A DNA stretch of 64,000 nt from Entoloma clypeatum (lineage: Eukaryota; Basidiomycota; Agaricomycetes; Agaricales; Entolomataceae). A program made the translations under genes and the position numbers. How positions within the stretch are numbered: the stretch's first letter is position 1; each line of letters opens with the position of its first letter. The notes beneath the pieces were generated by a model. It ran no database searches. It was not told where the DNA came from and was given only the letters and a program-made list of their open reading frames with translations. The stretch spans positions 2,604,001-2,668,000 of the forward strand of contig OY751491.1 of the NCBI GenBank assembly GCA_963565915.1. Direction: 5' to 3'. This document shows positions 10,157 through 21,124 of the stretch, in pieces.

Positions 10157-11345
10157 AAAGGCGAATAACGCGGGATGGTTTGCAAGCATCCCCAGGAAAT
10201 TGCCGATATTGTAACGTTTGTTGGAGGCGTCGTCCCTATCGAAGAGAGGACATTTGTGGAGAAGGTGGTCAACCGTCTCGAGAGTGTCATCATCACAAGC
10301 GCATGTGAATGGGCCTGGATGGTTGAAGCGTTGTCTATAGGCACCAATGGGAGTGTGTCCCAGGGTGGCGCGTGTGAGGCGAGCGAACAGTGCATTGTTG
10401 TTGCCCGCCCAGGAATTGAGCCAGGGTCCACCTTTGACGTGGTCCGGTTGAAATACCCTCTCTTTATCTCTGGTGTGGAGAGGGAGGAAGGAGCGACCTC
10501 GGAATTCGGGGGCAGAATGAAGTTTGCGCCATCCATCCACGGCACTGGTAGCGGCAGCGGTACGGGCAAAGTTGGGCGACAGAGGAGACAAGGCTGTTCC
10601 TTGGGTCGCTTTGAAGTGACGTGAGGGATCGGGGAAGGCAGAACCCCACTCAGACGTGAGAGGTGTGTCGAGGTGGACATGGATGATGCCGGCTCCAGTG
10701 AGGAAGGGCCGGAGGAGGCGGGAAATGCCGCAAGAGACAGAGTGGCCCGCATGAATGGAACCTGTATCGAGGGCAAGTCGGACAGCCTGTATGTTTTGGG
10801 TGAAGATGTGGATCTCCGTGACATAAGGTGCGTGGGTGATGACCTTGCTAAGGCCAAGAAGGGTGGCGACGATGAGAGTCTCGGGGGCGAGACTTCTACC
10901 TGCGCTGGCTCTGGTCATATAGGGATCTTGAGCATGACAACCAATGGAGGGGGCGAAACGGACTACCGCGACTGCCGACAACAATGTCTTACCGACGCTG
11001 GGCTGGGCAGCGATGCAGAAGGCCGCTTGGTGATTTTCTTCCTCGGCGGTGGTGAGGATGTCTTTGAGGTAGGTGTAACGCTTCTTGTCGTCATCGACCT
11101 GTGGGGCGTCCCAGATGAAGGAATCCGGGTAGAGGTCGAGTATGCGATTTCCTGGGCGAGCCTTGTCGCTCAGGTAGTCGGATCTCTCAAGTTTGACGGC
11201 GATCATCAGGTTTTGAATGTCGACGATTGGGCTAGGGGTCTTATCCTCCGCCTTGAGCAAGAGCTCGCAGACGACAGGATGAGTGATCCGGGGGCCTGCT
11301 TGAAGGCTAAGGAATGCAGAAGACCTAGTTGAGACCATGCTGAAG
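10157..11345 (-). mobile_element. LINE ORF2 C-terminal fragment, 5'-truncated
   Basis: The minus-strand frame encodes a region compatible with an RNase-H-like domain, then the conserved tail of LINE ORF2 proteins. That tail includes HTPIGAYRQRFN and a Cys/His knuckle read as CACDDDTLETVDHLLHKC. The frame stays open into the tRNA gene, but the element itself must stop between about 11345 and 11361. The reverse-transcriptase domain is absent, so this is a dead 5'-truncated copy. The LTR insertion cuts the last few codons. Rejoining across it restores HPALFAF followed by three Pro codons and a stop. The RNase-H assignment is tentative; the C-terminal knuckle is clearer. Confidence 0.75.
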
Positions 11346-11361
11346 AACTCACACTTCAAGT

Positions 11362-11462
11362 GGCTCAATGGTCTAGTAGCATGATACCTGCTTCGGGCTG
11401 ACAATCCGGCCTCTTCGAGGCTCCATTGCAGGTGGTCCCGGGTTCAATTCCCGGTTGAGCCC
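11362..11462 (+). tRNA. tRNA-Pro(CGG) with a 29-nt intron
   Basis: The mature sequence is the same as the gene at 3768-3873: acceptor GGCTCAA/TTGAGCC, anticodon loop TTCGGG then T, and T-loop TTCAATT. The intron of about 29 nt after position 37 can form its own GCCTC/GAGGC hairpin and is unlike that of the first copy. A run of T residues follows immediately, a typical RNA polymerase III terminator. The COQ3 start codon is only 78 nt further on. Confidence 0.94.
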
Positions 11463-11540
11463 TTTTTTTCTTTTTCTTTTGATTCCCAAAAAATCAATCA
11501 TATAACAATTCATCCCGACGCGTTACGTGTCTAATCTTCG

Positions 11541-12578
11541 ATGCGTCTTTCCAACGTTGTTCGCAGTCTACATCGACACATTTACTCCTCAGTCCGATAT
11601 GGAACAATAAATGCATCCGAGATCGCACATTTCTCTCGTTTGTCCTCGCAATGGTGGGACGAACAGGGAGAATTCAGCTTCCTGCATAAAATGAACCCTG
11701 TTCGTGTCCAATTTATCCGCGAAAAACTGCTGGGGCTGTCTCAAGAACGCGAAGAGGAGAAAATGTCACCATCGCAGGTTTTTGAAGGGTTGGATGTTCT
11801 GGACGTGGGATGTGGGGGTGGGCTTCTGTCGGAGGTGCGTACGAAGGTCTGGCCCGTTCCTTCTTGACCTCACTTCCCCGGACTGTTAGAGTCTTGCGCG
11901 CTTGGGCGCCAATACATTAGGCATTGATGCCTCGGAGTCAAATATCGCTATAGCACAAGTGCATGCCTCGGCTGACCCGAAACTCGGTCAGCTGTCCTAT
12001 CTGAACCTAGCAGCAGAATCACTCCTTGCATCAGAGAAACGATACGATGTCGTTTGCTCGATGGAAGTCCTTGAACATGTCGATAACCCGGCCTTCTTCC
12101 TATCCACTTGTGCCGAACTCGTGAAGGTAAGCTGCCCATTATACCTCATCCGTCAATGCTGTATACACTGGTATATTTACAGCCAGGAGGCCATCTTTTT
12201 CTATCGACGATATCACGGACACCGCTTTCGTACTTCCTGACTATATTCCTTGCGGAGGACGTCCTCGGAAAAGTTTCCCAAGGCACACACACTTACTCCA
12301 AGTTTATCAAACCCTCCGAGCTCGTTTCTTTCTTCCAAAAGTATTCATCTGGGTCGCCTCTCGATGCAGATACCCGAACAGTCAATGGTCAGGAAACCAC
12401 TCGCCTGCCAAAGCAATGGATATCTCCTCAATGCAACCCGCATTCCCTGTTGCGTAGAGAAGCAGAAGTACGCGGACTGATTTACAACCCTTTTAAGGCC
12501 AGGTGGATCCTTGCGCCGCGCGACACATATGGTGCCATGGAGTGTAATTATATATTTTGGGTCCAGAAACCCTCCTGA
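11541..12578 (+). CDS. COQ3: Ubiquinone biosynthesis O-methyltransferase
   Basis: Exons are 11541-11834, 11890-12126 and 12183-12578, giving 308 residues. COQ3 methylates the 5-hydroxyl and, later, the demethyl-ubiquinol ring oxygen in coenzyme Q synthesis in mitochondria. The first 20 or so residues (MRLSNVVRSLHRHIYSSV) are Arg/Ser-rich and suit a matrix-targeting peptide. The hallmark block FSRLSSQWWDEQGEF precedes the SAM-binding motif DVGCGGGLLSE. An EVLEHVDNP motif and a PGGHLFLSTISRT block follow. The C-terminal GLIYNPF...W pattern is also family-typical. A stretch of 78 nt within exon 3 (from GTATTC at about 12341 to CAAAG) is an in-frame candidate for a fourth intron, since the protein there is less conserved-looking. 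Confidence 0.93.
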
Positions 12579-14679
12579 TTTGTAGACGCGTACATAGTAC
12601 TATCACCAACACAGATGTGAAGGTAACTGGAACAATGGTCAGCTTCATCAAACCTCCTGAATGCCGAAAACGTTAACACTCGCAGGTACTGCCTCGAATT
12701 GCTTTGTTCATAGTCGGTATCCAGGGCCTGATGCGAGTACTTGACTTTGCGTTCAGCAGCAGCAGACCTGTGGATTAGACAGAGTCTCCAGGTTCTGGAA
12801 GGCATACACTATGTATGGCCTGCCGACACCGAGCAAGCTCAAGGTGACATCTGGCCATCGCCTCGCGAAACTGCGAGAGTTCGGCACCTGCTTCTCGTAG
12901 CCGACCATGCATCCAACAGGGGACCGAGTTCTGAGGTCCTCTTGATCAAACAGCTTCGTGGGCAGAGAGTTCCAAGAGGGAGGTGCACAATACTGAATTT
13001 TGCCATCCTTCCTCTGCAAAATCAACGTCTTTAAAAACTTCCCAAATTGCTGCAAGTAAGAACCGGGAAAGCCATTCGGTCTCCGCGGCGGGGCGGAATG
13101 CAAAGTCTTCATATGGATACCGAAATCTTTAACTTTAGAGCGTATTTGCAACGGCCTTTTCGACGGTTTCACTTTTCAAAAGGTTACCATCAGCTGCTGC
13201 AGTGGAGGCCCATCACGCGGTAAAATCCGTATATCAGTGATGGTTGATTCGACGCATCTACGGTCAAGTGACTAGACATGTCTCATTTACTTGTTGATTG
13301 CTTTCCCTTGCTTTGCGAGGTAGAATACGAGGATGAGAGAGTGGGAGAACACTGGCAAGGATTATCTTACGGTGTCGGTGCGCGTCCATGGTCGGCGCAA
13401 TGCTTCCACGTGCTGATGCGCTGATCACTCAGCCAGCTTGTGGAGCCATCACTTTTAAGCGAGTTCTCACCAATTTGTTTGAAAAGTGGCCCAGGAGCCG
13501 TTGCAAATACGCTCTTTTCTGAACAGTAATTCCAAAAAGTGGAGGAGTCCGATGCTATCCGATCCGATCGGCCTTTGGCTGTGGGAGATGCCCGGCCTTG
13601 AGAAAGAAATGCGAGACCGGCAAATGATCCGCAGAATGTAATTTGAAGGCTTGCAGAGTGCGCGTGATTGGTGATGAAACGGGTCATGGAGTTGCTATCT
13701 GTTCGGTACTTCGTGCATTTTGACCGTGCGAGGAACGTACGATATCAATGAACTCTTGGACTTCCCCCACACCCTCCGTTTTGGTTTTGCCCACCTCCAG
13801 ATAAATTAAAGCACCAAGTTCCTCACGCTGCAGATGGGTAAACGTAAAGTGTCGAGAACTTTAAATGAATCATACCTTTGCTTCTCGAATCTGTCTCAAA
13901 ATCTTATTGCGACGGGGCGCAGGAACATCTAGTGGAATCAATGGCCACAGACATGTCGGATATGAGCGTGATACTGTAGATTCAATTCCTCCAGATTCAG
14001 GAAGACCTGCACGGGAGAGAGTACACGGCGACACATCCCGCCATAACGATTGGAACAGACTCCCTCTTTGCTCGCTCTGTGGTATGTGGCATTTCACCAG
14101 GGAACTTAATATGCTTATTAGGTGGCTCTGTGGCATGATACCAACTTCTCTGGCCATACATACAGACTCGTGCGACTGGATGATACCTGGATGAATGGCC
14201 TTAGTTCATGGAAAACGTATGTGGTTCTGACTTACGATATACGCCTCAAAACCCTGATCAGCAAGGCTGGATTACAGCGGGAGAAGGATGTCATCTTGCA
14301 TCGCTCATTTTCGAAACAGCGCAATTCATAGGATATAGGCTTCAGTGAACACTTTCTGAGAGGTGGTCCTAGTTTGAACAGTCAGTCAGTCGTCATGATG
14401 AAGAATTTGTCCCGCACACAACTGTGCAATCACTCGACAGTGCGCAGACTGCACAGTGACACGATGGCTGTTATTGCATAAAGTCAGGCTTGCGCGGCCG
14501 ATGTGCTCACGCTTAAAGAAAGCAACGGTAAACCTGAGAATCATCTTTGTGATACTCAAGCACTGGTGGTCCGGCCATGGGTCCCTTGTGTTGTCATATT
14601 GTTAAAAGGCATATCATAAGTACATGTATATTCACAGTCGAAGCGCATGTACTCAAGCTCATCCAGACAGCAGACACAC
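12579..14679. other. Gene-poor stretch of 2.1 kb
   Basis: No frame here resembles a protein I know. Minus-strand frames at 12753-13172 and 13367-13687 are open for 139 and 106 codons, but they give compositionally odd text and lack clear splice partners. A second minus-strand frame near 12800-12900 reads as a short amphipathic helix. A pair of inverted repeats lies at 13137 and 13498. The stretch may hold decayed genes or transposon remnants. Confidence 0.5.
13137..13516. repeat. Inverted repeat arms about 340 bp apart
   Basis: The word AGAGCGTATTTGCAACGGC at 13137-13155 recurs reversed at 13497-13515. About 20 bp further inside each arm, ACTTTTCAAA is also shared. The arms have diverged outside these blocks. 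This could be the remnant of a small inverted-repeat element. No flanking duplication is evident. Confidence 0.6.
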
Positions 14680-15378
14680 TTAAAAAGTGGTCGGACGGTG
14701 GGCGACAAATGTCGAGCGTGCCTTGTTGACGCGATGAGGCAGAGGGAACTTGAGGTTGGGGACAAGCAACTGCTTGATGTACGGGCGACGCACGTCCTCA
14801 GTCTTCTCAATTTCCACGACACGGATAATCTATCGCGTTATGTGAGAACACTGGGTGGATGAAAGAGCTGATCGCGACATACGTGGATGGAGCGGAAGCG
14901 GGCGCGGTGCCTGGCGGCCATGTCCTGGTACAGACTTTTGACCGCGTCCACCCGGGAAAGCTCACGGAACTCCTTGTACATGTTGTGGGTTCCGGAGCGC
15001 GAGTCATAGCGAAGCCAGATACCAAAGTTCTTGACCTTCAGAGGCTTCTTTTCATGGATCTAGGAAGGGCCGCAAGGGCCGGTCAGCAATCCCATTCCGC
15101 TTGCCTCTTGAGGGCTGCAAGGGACAACTTGTGATGATACATACAACATTGACGCCGATGATTTCACCGCTGGCCTTCTTTACTTTCTTAAGCTGCCTGA
15201 AACAGAAATGAGGTCGGCCGAGAGTAGGCATAGTGGTCACGCACCTGAGGAAATACCAGAAGCGGGACTTCGCAACGACCTCGTTCGGAGCGAAGATGCG
15301 CATTCGGTAGATTTTCGGGGTGGGCTCTGCATCTGTAGGAAGATGGCGTCCGACGACTTGGTATTCTTGCAGACCCAT
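14680..15378 (-). CDS. RPL20: 60S ribosomal protein eL20 (L18a/L20)
   Basis: Exons on the minus strand are 15245-15378, 15145-15196, 14883-15059 and 14680-14829, giving 170 residues, the normal family size. Blocks match the eL20 family through the whole length: [77 protein letters not shown], then [18 protein letters not shown]. The ATG sits two bases after a good acceptor (tgtcag). A GTGAGT donor about 150 bp upstream suggests an intron in the 5' UTR, common in ribosomal protein genes. Confidence 0.97.
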
Positions 15379-15667
15379 TCTGACAGCATAACAGAATGTC
15401 AGCGATCAGTGTCATCCAGAGTCCCAAAAACCCATCCACCCAACCCCACCGAATTCTCCGCTGGGAGACGATTTCAGGAGGGGGTTATGCGACGTAGGGA
15501 CGCCGTTGAACAGCACGGATCCTACTCACATTGACGATTGGCGTTGTCTTGAGGGTATTGTGTTTCGGGGGAGACAGAGAATCTTTCCTATTTGGTCGTG
15601 TTATTCACGTCATTCAACAAACTTATTTAATGACGTCTCAACCACGACTTATTATGGCCTCCTTGCA

Positions 15668-17109
15668 TCAACCAATCGCCATATCTGTGACATCCGAAAT
15701 CTGCGAGATCCCCTTCGGTCGCATGGAGAAGATGACATCCTTGATCACTTGCGCAATGAGTCCATGTTGTGCTTCTACGGCTATCTTCGTGCTGTGTAAC
15801 AAGGATTATGTTTTCGCTCGAAAGGAAAATTTGTATAACAAACCTGTCCTTTACGCTCTTCGCTAATTGGTTATCCTCTTTCTTCTTCTCCTCTTTTTCT
15901 TTTTGCTAAGAAAATCATTGAGTAACTTGTCAGACAACGAAAATAAGTGCTGACTTTGGTAGCAGCGGTCGTGCCATCTTTTTCTTTCAACATAGGGACG
16001 GGTGCCCGCGTTGCATTGACAGAGGCCTGGGCCTTCGATAACTTCTGATGTAAATCACTCAATTGGGAAACAGAATAGGCTCTGTTCTGTTCAAAACAAG
16101 GTCAGCTAACCATTTGGAAGAGCCGAACGTGCATACCGAAATTAAAGGACTTTGGCTGAGGGTGTTGACCCAATACTTATTCCACAACATCGCCAAAAGC
16201 TCGTTATCGAGACTTGACTTAAAAATCTCGACGTCAACTTGATAGTACTGGTTTGCGTGTACTCCGAAATCCTCTATCTTGCTCAGGGGAATGGATTGGT
16301 ATTCTGATGCTGAAGCATTCGGCGGCGTGTAGTTCTCCGGATAGGTGCGGAACGCGCCAATATCAACCTTCCCCGCAGAAATGGTGCGGTTTGGGTCTAT
16401 CTAGAAGTCTACTCCTAAATATCAGCAAGGCTATGACAATGTGGACACTTACGACGACGGCGATGAATGGATCTTGGAATTTCTGATTGGTGATTTGTGT
16501 GTTGACGTCAATACCAGATAACCAGCACCCATAACCTGGATGAGAATGATACCATCCGATAGCATTTTCTAATCTACCAGCCTTTGAGATAGGTAGGATG
16601 ATGGATGGAAGAGCCAGGAAGACGCGAGACCACGGACCTTCTCACTCCCTTGTATATATTCAACCATGTACTCATTTGCCTCGCTAGCCGCGTTTACACG
16701 CGTTTCAGTTCCCTGCACCGGTAACGCGAAAGAATCCATGATGACAATAGATTCACCCATCACTTTTCCCTGCATGAGACCCATGATCTCGTGCGGGACA
16801 CCAGAGCGCGCATGTATCACCTAAATCGTTCGTTTTCAACGAGATGAGGCGATTGAGGATGGTGATAACTACCATCTTGATCAACGCCACGGCAGATATC
16901 TTGCAGGACTTGAAGTAATGTGGACTTCAGAACTGTATTAGGCGTGCACCGGCGATAAAGAGGAGGTCGACAGACTCTTTCGTCCAAGGGGACTCGCGAT
17001 TGATCTGTTTATTGGCCTCTACATCGAATCGATATATTTCATCTTGGGGTGAGACTTCAAGTATTTCGTTGGTGAGAGAGAACGTCTTAAGCGCCGTGCT
17101 CGACGACAT
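15668..17109 (-). CDS. CSN5: COP9 signalosome subunit 5 (JAMM deneddylase)
   Basis: Eight exons on the minus strand (16976-17109, 16873-16924, 16638-16820, 16453-16581, 16137-16400, 15955-16086, 15844-15905, 15668-15791) give 359 residues. CSN5 removes NEDD8 from cullins. The JAMM zinc motif is intact: [14 protein letters not shown] with His at about 135 and 137 and Asp at about 148, and the upstream Glu at about 73 in the [10 protein letters not shown] block. The signature PQDEIYRFD and [17 protein letters not shown] blocks precede the MPN core, and [16 protein letters not shown] follows it. The start was chosen at [12 protein letters not shown] because family members begin there. An upstream open stretch would need a 23-nt intron and was refused. 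A divergent F-box-like gene begins about 200 bp away. Confidence 0.96.
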
Positions 17110-17330
17110 GCCAGTGGGAGAGAATGCGAGTAGTTGGTTGTGTTGGTCAACGACTGGCGTGCTCAATAGCTGCAATCAGATGGTGACAGTACCTCCTTCA
17201 TTGACATGTCCGCGGCATAAAGACGTCCTCAAAAATCTCGAGCTCTTAGCGCAAGTATTTCTGGATTTATTTAAGATCAGATAGTCTGACAACAATCACT
17301 TGTTCTAGAAATCGAGATATTGCACGCCGG

Positions 17331-18586
17331 GTGCGCAGGCTGAGCCTATGTCCACACATTATGACCACTTTTGTTTCAAGCCACCTGGTCTTGAATCCAA
17401 TGGACCCGCCATATACGGGTTGCAACCTCCAAGACCACAGTTGTGCCAGCATGGATCCGAATAGCCGTATCCTATTGACCAGGACGGTGCGACTGATGAA
17501 CAGCCTGTCGGGTGTAAAGTCGCTCTCCCTCATTTGCACACATAGTCTCGATCTGCCGCGTTTTTTACAAGCTATACCAGTTGTTGCCGCTGGATGTGCG
17601 ACATTTGGTTCCACCCTGCGTAGCCTTACACTGGACATTCATCTCGAGGCTTGCTGCCACGCCTTGTCACCAGCGCTCATGTTTCCCAACCTTGAAGACC
17701 TGACAGTCAACTTAGCCAGAGCCTATCAGGCAACAGACAGCATCACTATCTTGTCCAATCTCATTGCTCCTTTCGTCAATAACCACCATTTGACCCTCGA
17801 GTCCTTCAGTCTTTCTTCTCAACGACTCTTGGAAGTTTCGTCCATTCTGTTTCGACTGCGACACCTACCATTTCTGACAAAATTCAGTTTCTCTTGCCCA
17901 CTAGTCGATGATCGTCAAGCTGACTCACTTCATCATATGCTCGAAATGCACTCGGGCACATTGCGGACACTGGTTCTCCGGTTTATGAGCATGAAGAGGA
18001 TATATCGACAGGATCCAACTGCAGAAGAATGGTTCAGCCAACGGTTCTTTCATGTTAAACTTCCATCACTACAAACTTTGGATTTTAGAATGGAGCACTT
18101 GCCCAGTATTTCTCGAACTGCGATGTATCTCCGGCAATACTCAGCTTCACTCACCTCTGTCATTTTGGGGTATAACAAATTAACCTATCACGAGGTAGAC
18201 ACGGTTGTCAGTGTTTTTGCTACGGGCGGTGCACTCCGGAGCTTCGACGCAGCCGTCTTCTTCTTGAACCCCCCTTTGCTGGACCTGCTGGCGATGAAAT
18301 TACCTAGACTCCGGAACCTGTCTTTAATGTTCGACTGGTACGCTGCTGGCGAAACTCAGAGAAGCGCGATCAGGTCAACGAGGTGAGGTGATGATGATCT
18401 GTACCCAACTTTACTCTAGATCTCTTTGTTAAGTTTCATCAAGCGATGCTTCGGCGCCGCTATCCTGACTGGCAGTTGCGTCGATTTGGGCTCTACCCGA
18501 TAGTCGAAATTCCAGGGGGCTCGGTGGGCTTTGAGGAAAGCATACGCCATGCCGTGCCATCGTTAGAGACATTTATGTGGCGGTAG
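17331..18586 (+). CDS. F-box/LRR-like protein, ends uncertain
   Basis: A long open exon runs from the in-frame Met at 17331 to 18386. Text of the type FPNLEDLTVNL, LRTLVLRF, LPSLQTLDFRM and LPRLRNLSLMF recurs every 25-40 residues, as in the leucine-rich repeats of agaricomycete F-box proteins. In-frame text upstream to about 17244 (NRDIARRVRRLSL) is also family-like, so an N-terminal exon carrying the F-box is probably missing from my model. A second exon near 18420-18586 reads DLFVKFHQAMLRRRYPDW and ends in TAG. The donors available (GTCAAC at 18375, GTGAGG at 18385) leave the phase off by one from that frame. A frameshift or an unseen splice site is implied. Confidence 0.6.
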
Positions 18587-19065
18587 GCCATCGCTGCTGG
18601 CGAAGACATGTTTATTTCTTACCAAGGTGGTGTATGTCACTATTGATCGATATAATTGCCCGACACTTGATTACCCTTTTCTTGAATAGGTTTCTCTTGT
18701 TTCTCATACTTGACATGGTGTATCCCCAATTCGCTAAAACCAACATCCGCTTCACGATTTCCATAGGATTAACGAGATAGTGTCATTTGCACTTGTTCCA
18801 TCCTTCGGTGCATGCGCTTGGATGTGACCCACTTCTCTCTCCAAGCCAGCCTCTCCGGCGTTGACACCGAACGGTGCTCGGACGGTTGGAGCACGTTTAG
18901 TAATTACCTATTGCTGAACAATACCCATCGAAGGCCTTGGTATACTTCTATAACACGGGTCGGCCAGTGCTCGTCACGCCTGCCACGCGCTGTTCGACTT
19001 TTAGGATGGTATACTAGGTTGCGACGAATAAAAGTCAGATATTTCAGGGGTAGAAATCGTACTGA
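18587..19065. other. Intergenic stretch
   Basis: This stretch lies between the F-box-like gene and the stop codon of the convergent OXLD1-like gene. No frame longer than 85 codons and no recognisable protein is present. Confidence 0.5.
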
Positions 19066-19662
19066 CTAACGTCTGTCAGGTGCGATGTCTCGAGTGCTAA
19101 TACTCTGGCTCTGTTGCTCCTTCTGCATCAAAGCCCTTTCCATCTCCTCAAAGGCAGTAAGGACTACCTGCTGCCTGGTTCCTGATCCCTCCGAGCTCGA
19201 AATAGAGCTGGCATGTAAGCTTGCGGGCCACTCGGACTGGGGTATATTCAATGACGTGAGATGAGCGCGAAGCGCAGCAACGGATTCTCGGTATTCCTCC
19301 AGGGACTCCTGATACAGGTCATATACACAAACGGCACAGTTTGACATACAGCATTCTGGAGATCTCTTAGCTTGAACACCGATAATATTGGTTGAAGAAA
19401 TACCATCGTCCTCTGGTGGTCTAGGCTCCTTGGGTATGAGAAAGCCTCTAAATGTTTCTACAGGGTTGGCGAGAGTTGGATTTGCTGCTTTCAGTTGTCC
19501 AGCAAGTTCGGTGATTCCTCTGGCGAGGTCCGCATCCTCTTTCCCCACAATGAATCTCTCAAGTCGTTTATAACGCTCGGAGAGGTTCTGGGCACGGCGG
19601 AGGTGGCCTGGCGTGCGCTTCACCGCTGCATGGCCAAGCAGTCTGGTTATCGGTGGGAGCAT
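19066..19662 (-). CDS. Oxidoreductase-like domain protein (OXLD1-like), probably mitochondrial
   Basis: Exons on the minus strand are 19404-19662 and 19066-19355, giving 182 residues. The core is the small Cys-rich oxidoreductase-like N-terminal domain (PF09791 type): PKEPRPPEDD, then CCMSNCAVCVYDLYQE. The 48-nt intron (gtattt to tctccag) is a multiple of three with no stop, so an unspliced reading is also open. Removing it restores the normal DDECCMS junction. The chosen start, MLPPITRLLGHAAVKRTPG, gives an Arg-rich amphipathic leader that fits mitochondrial import. An alternative start at 19750 would need an extra intron. The biochemical function of this family is not settled. A C-terminal Gln/Glu-rich tail follows. 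Confidence 0.75.
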   Translation of the reverse strand: MLPPITRLLGHAAVKRTPGHLRRAQNLSERYKRLERFIVGKEDADLARGITELAGQLKAANPTLANPVETFRGFLIPKEPRPPEDDGISSTNIIGVQAKRSPECCMSNCAVCVYDLYQESLEEYRESVAALRAHLTSLNIPQSEWPASLHASSISSSEGSGTRQQVVLTAFEEMERALMQKEQQSQSISTRDIAPDRR

Positions 19663-19748
19663 TTGGACATGATCATGTGAATCGACTTGATTTGTCATCA
19701 TGTCATCACTACTTACGGTCACCACCAACTGGATGTGCCGCAGCAATC

Positions 19749-20656
19749 ATGATCCTCGATCTCGACGCCGACAAGGATTGCAAGCCCAGCCCAGCGCCAG
19801 TAGACCGCCCGTCCGTGAGTGCCTCATGAATTCACTTCACACTGTCTCACACGTTACCCAGGATGACCCCCCTCCCATCTACACCCCACTCTCTCCTGCT
19901 TTCGATTCGTCACCAGTTGTAGCATTCTCACAGAGTCACACGCTGGACTCAGTCTACAAAACGAATCCAAGCAACTTTGTCTCCATCGACCGAAAGAATG
20001 GTTCCATGACCGGCTCATGGCTCGTTGATCCCAATCTATTGATCCCACTTTCCTCCCGGCCGCCACTTGAGACAGGCGAGACCGAACAGACACGAAGAAA
20101 TATCAACCTCAAAACCTCCAATGGCTGCATGGATTTTGATATCTCATTGGCTCCTCTGGACCCAAATGTAAACGACACAAAAGTGGTGCGCAGGAGGACA
20201 ACTCTATATGCTAGGTCATCAAACGGCAGCGTCAAAATGAAATTGGTGAGGCGATTTCCTCCCTTTATATCATCGCCGTTGAACCAGTGAATCTCGACCC
20301 AGCATGCCGCATATACCGCCCCACGCCTCCCATTTTACCTTCATGTGCATTCCTCGAATGGCGGTGTCACCATCTCCATTCCTCGATCCTTTCGAGGACT
20401 CTTGGTCCTAAAAACATCCAACGGTAGCCATCAGTTCTCGGCCGATGCATTAACCCGCCTCACGACTTTCAGCGAGGTCCACGGCACTCGCAAGTGCTTC
20501 ATCGGGAACTATTGCGGCACGAACGAGGAGTGGCAGGGTGATGAGGTATCTGTCGAGACTACCAACGGCTCGATAACGATCTTCTATGAAGACGAAGCCT
20601 CTGAACCGCCCAAACCGTCGAAGCCTGCGTTTTTTGGTCGGCTTCTTGGTCGCTAA
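19749..20656 (+). CDS. DUF7330-like beta-repeat protein
   Basis: Exons are 19749-19814, 19862-20245 and 20303-20656, giving 267 residues. The protein shows repeated short beta-type units ending in a Ser-Asn-Gly or Thr-Asn-Gly turn: NLKTSNGCMDFDISL, RSSNGSVKMKL, SSNGGVTISIPRSFRG, LKTSNGSHQFS and ETTNGSITIF. Such repeats, with the TTFSEVHGTRKCFIGNY block, are characteristic of a fungal family often annotated as DUF7330, whose role is unknown. The acceptor for exon 3 was placed at the second AG (gacccag) because the first leads straight to a stop. The gene is divergent from the OXLD1-like gene and shares its promoter region. Confidence 0.75.
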
Positions 20657-21124
20657 GGTTTTCTATGCGATATTGTTTTGATCTTTCCACGTATAACGAC
20701 CCATAATCCAATCAGTTGACAAATCTGTCCTCCTCGTGATCCAGATCTCATCTGCTGAGGCTCTTTGAGCACGGTCTCGTGGCCAAGGACCAATCCCCGT
20801 GTCATGGGTTATCGCCGAGTCTTCGCCATCCCACTGCCCCCGGCCACCAGTGCAAAGTGAACCGCCCTCGATTGGTATAGGCCATACTGCTCATTCATTT
20901 GTCCCCCCCGAAATACGTGAAGGACATATTTCTGTGGAGTATACACAGCGTGGGGTTGACGGAGATCTTTTACGTCTCGTGTGCATGGTATCTTGCCACC
21001 ATGCTCCTTGCGCCATGCTAAGAAAAAGCAGAATTGGGTTCTGAGGCGTTCTATGTATGGATGTCATAATCTTCGTCATGAGTTTACATTGGCAATAAAT
21101 ACAATTTCTTCCTGTCTAACAGGA
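20657..21124. other. Convergent intergenic region
   Basis: This stretch separates the 3' ends of the DUF7330-like gene and ATG7. It holds only their untranslated regions as far as I can see. Confidence 0.55.

Noticed and set aside
12753..13172. A decayed copy of the eL20 gene on the minus strand (VKDFGI and GRPYIVYAFQNLE resemble VKNFGI and [13 protein letters not shown]).
   Set aside because: The resemblance is limited to a few residues, the order is only partly kept, and nucleotide identity is not convincing by eye.
17150..17230. A longer N-terminus for CSN5 through a 23-nt GT-AG stretch.
   Set aside because: Such an intron is too short for splicing, and the family starts at the Met at 17109.
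19748..19751. Overlapping divergent start codons in CATG for the OXLD1-like and DUF7330-like genes.
   Set aside because: The minus-strand start there needs an extra intron and gives no targeting signal. A downstream Met gives a better mitochondrial leader, so the overlap is probably coincidence.
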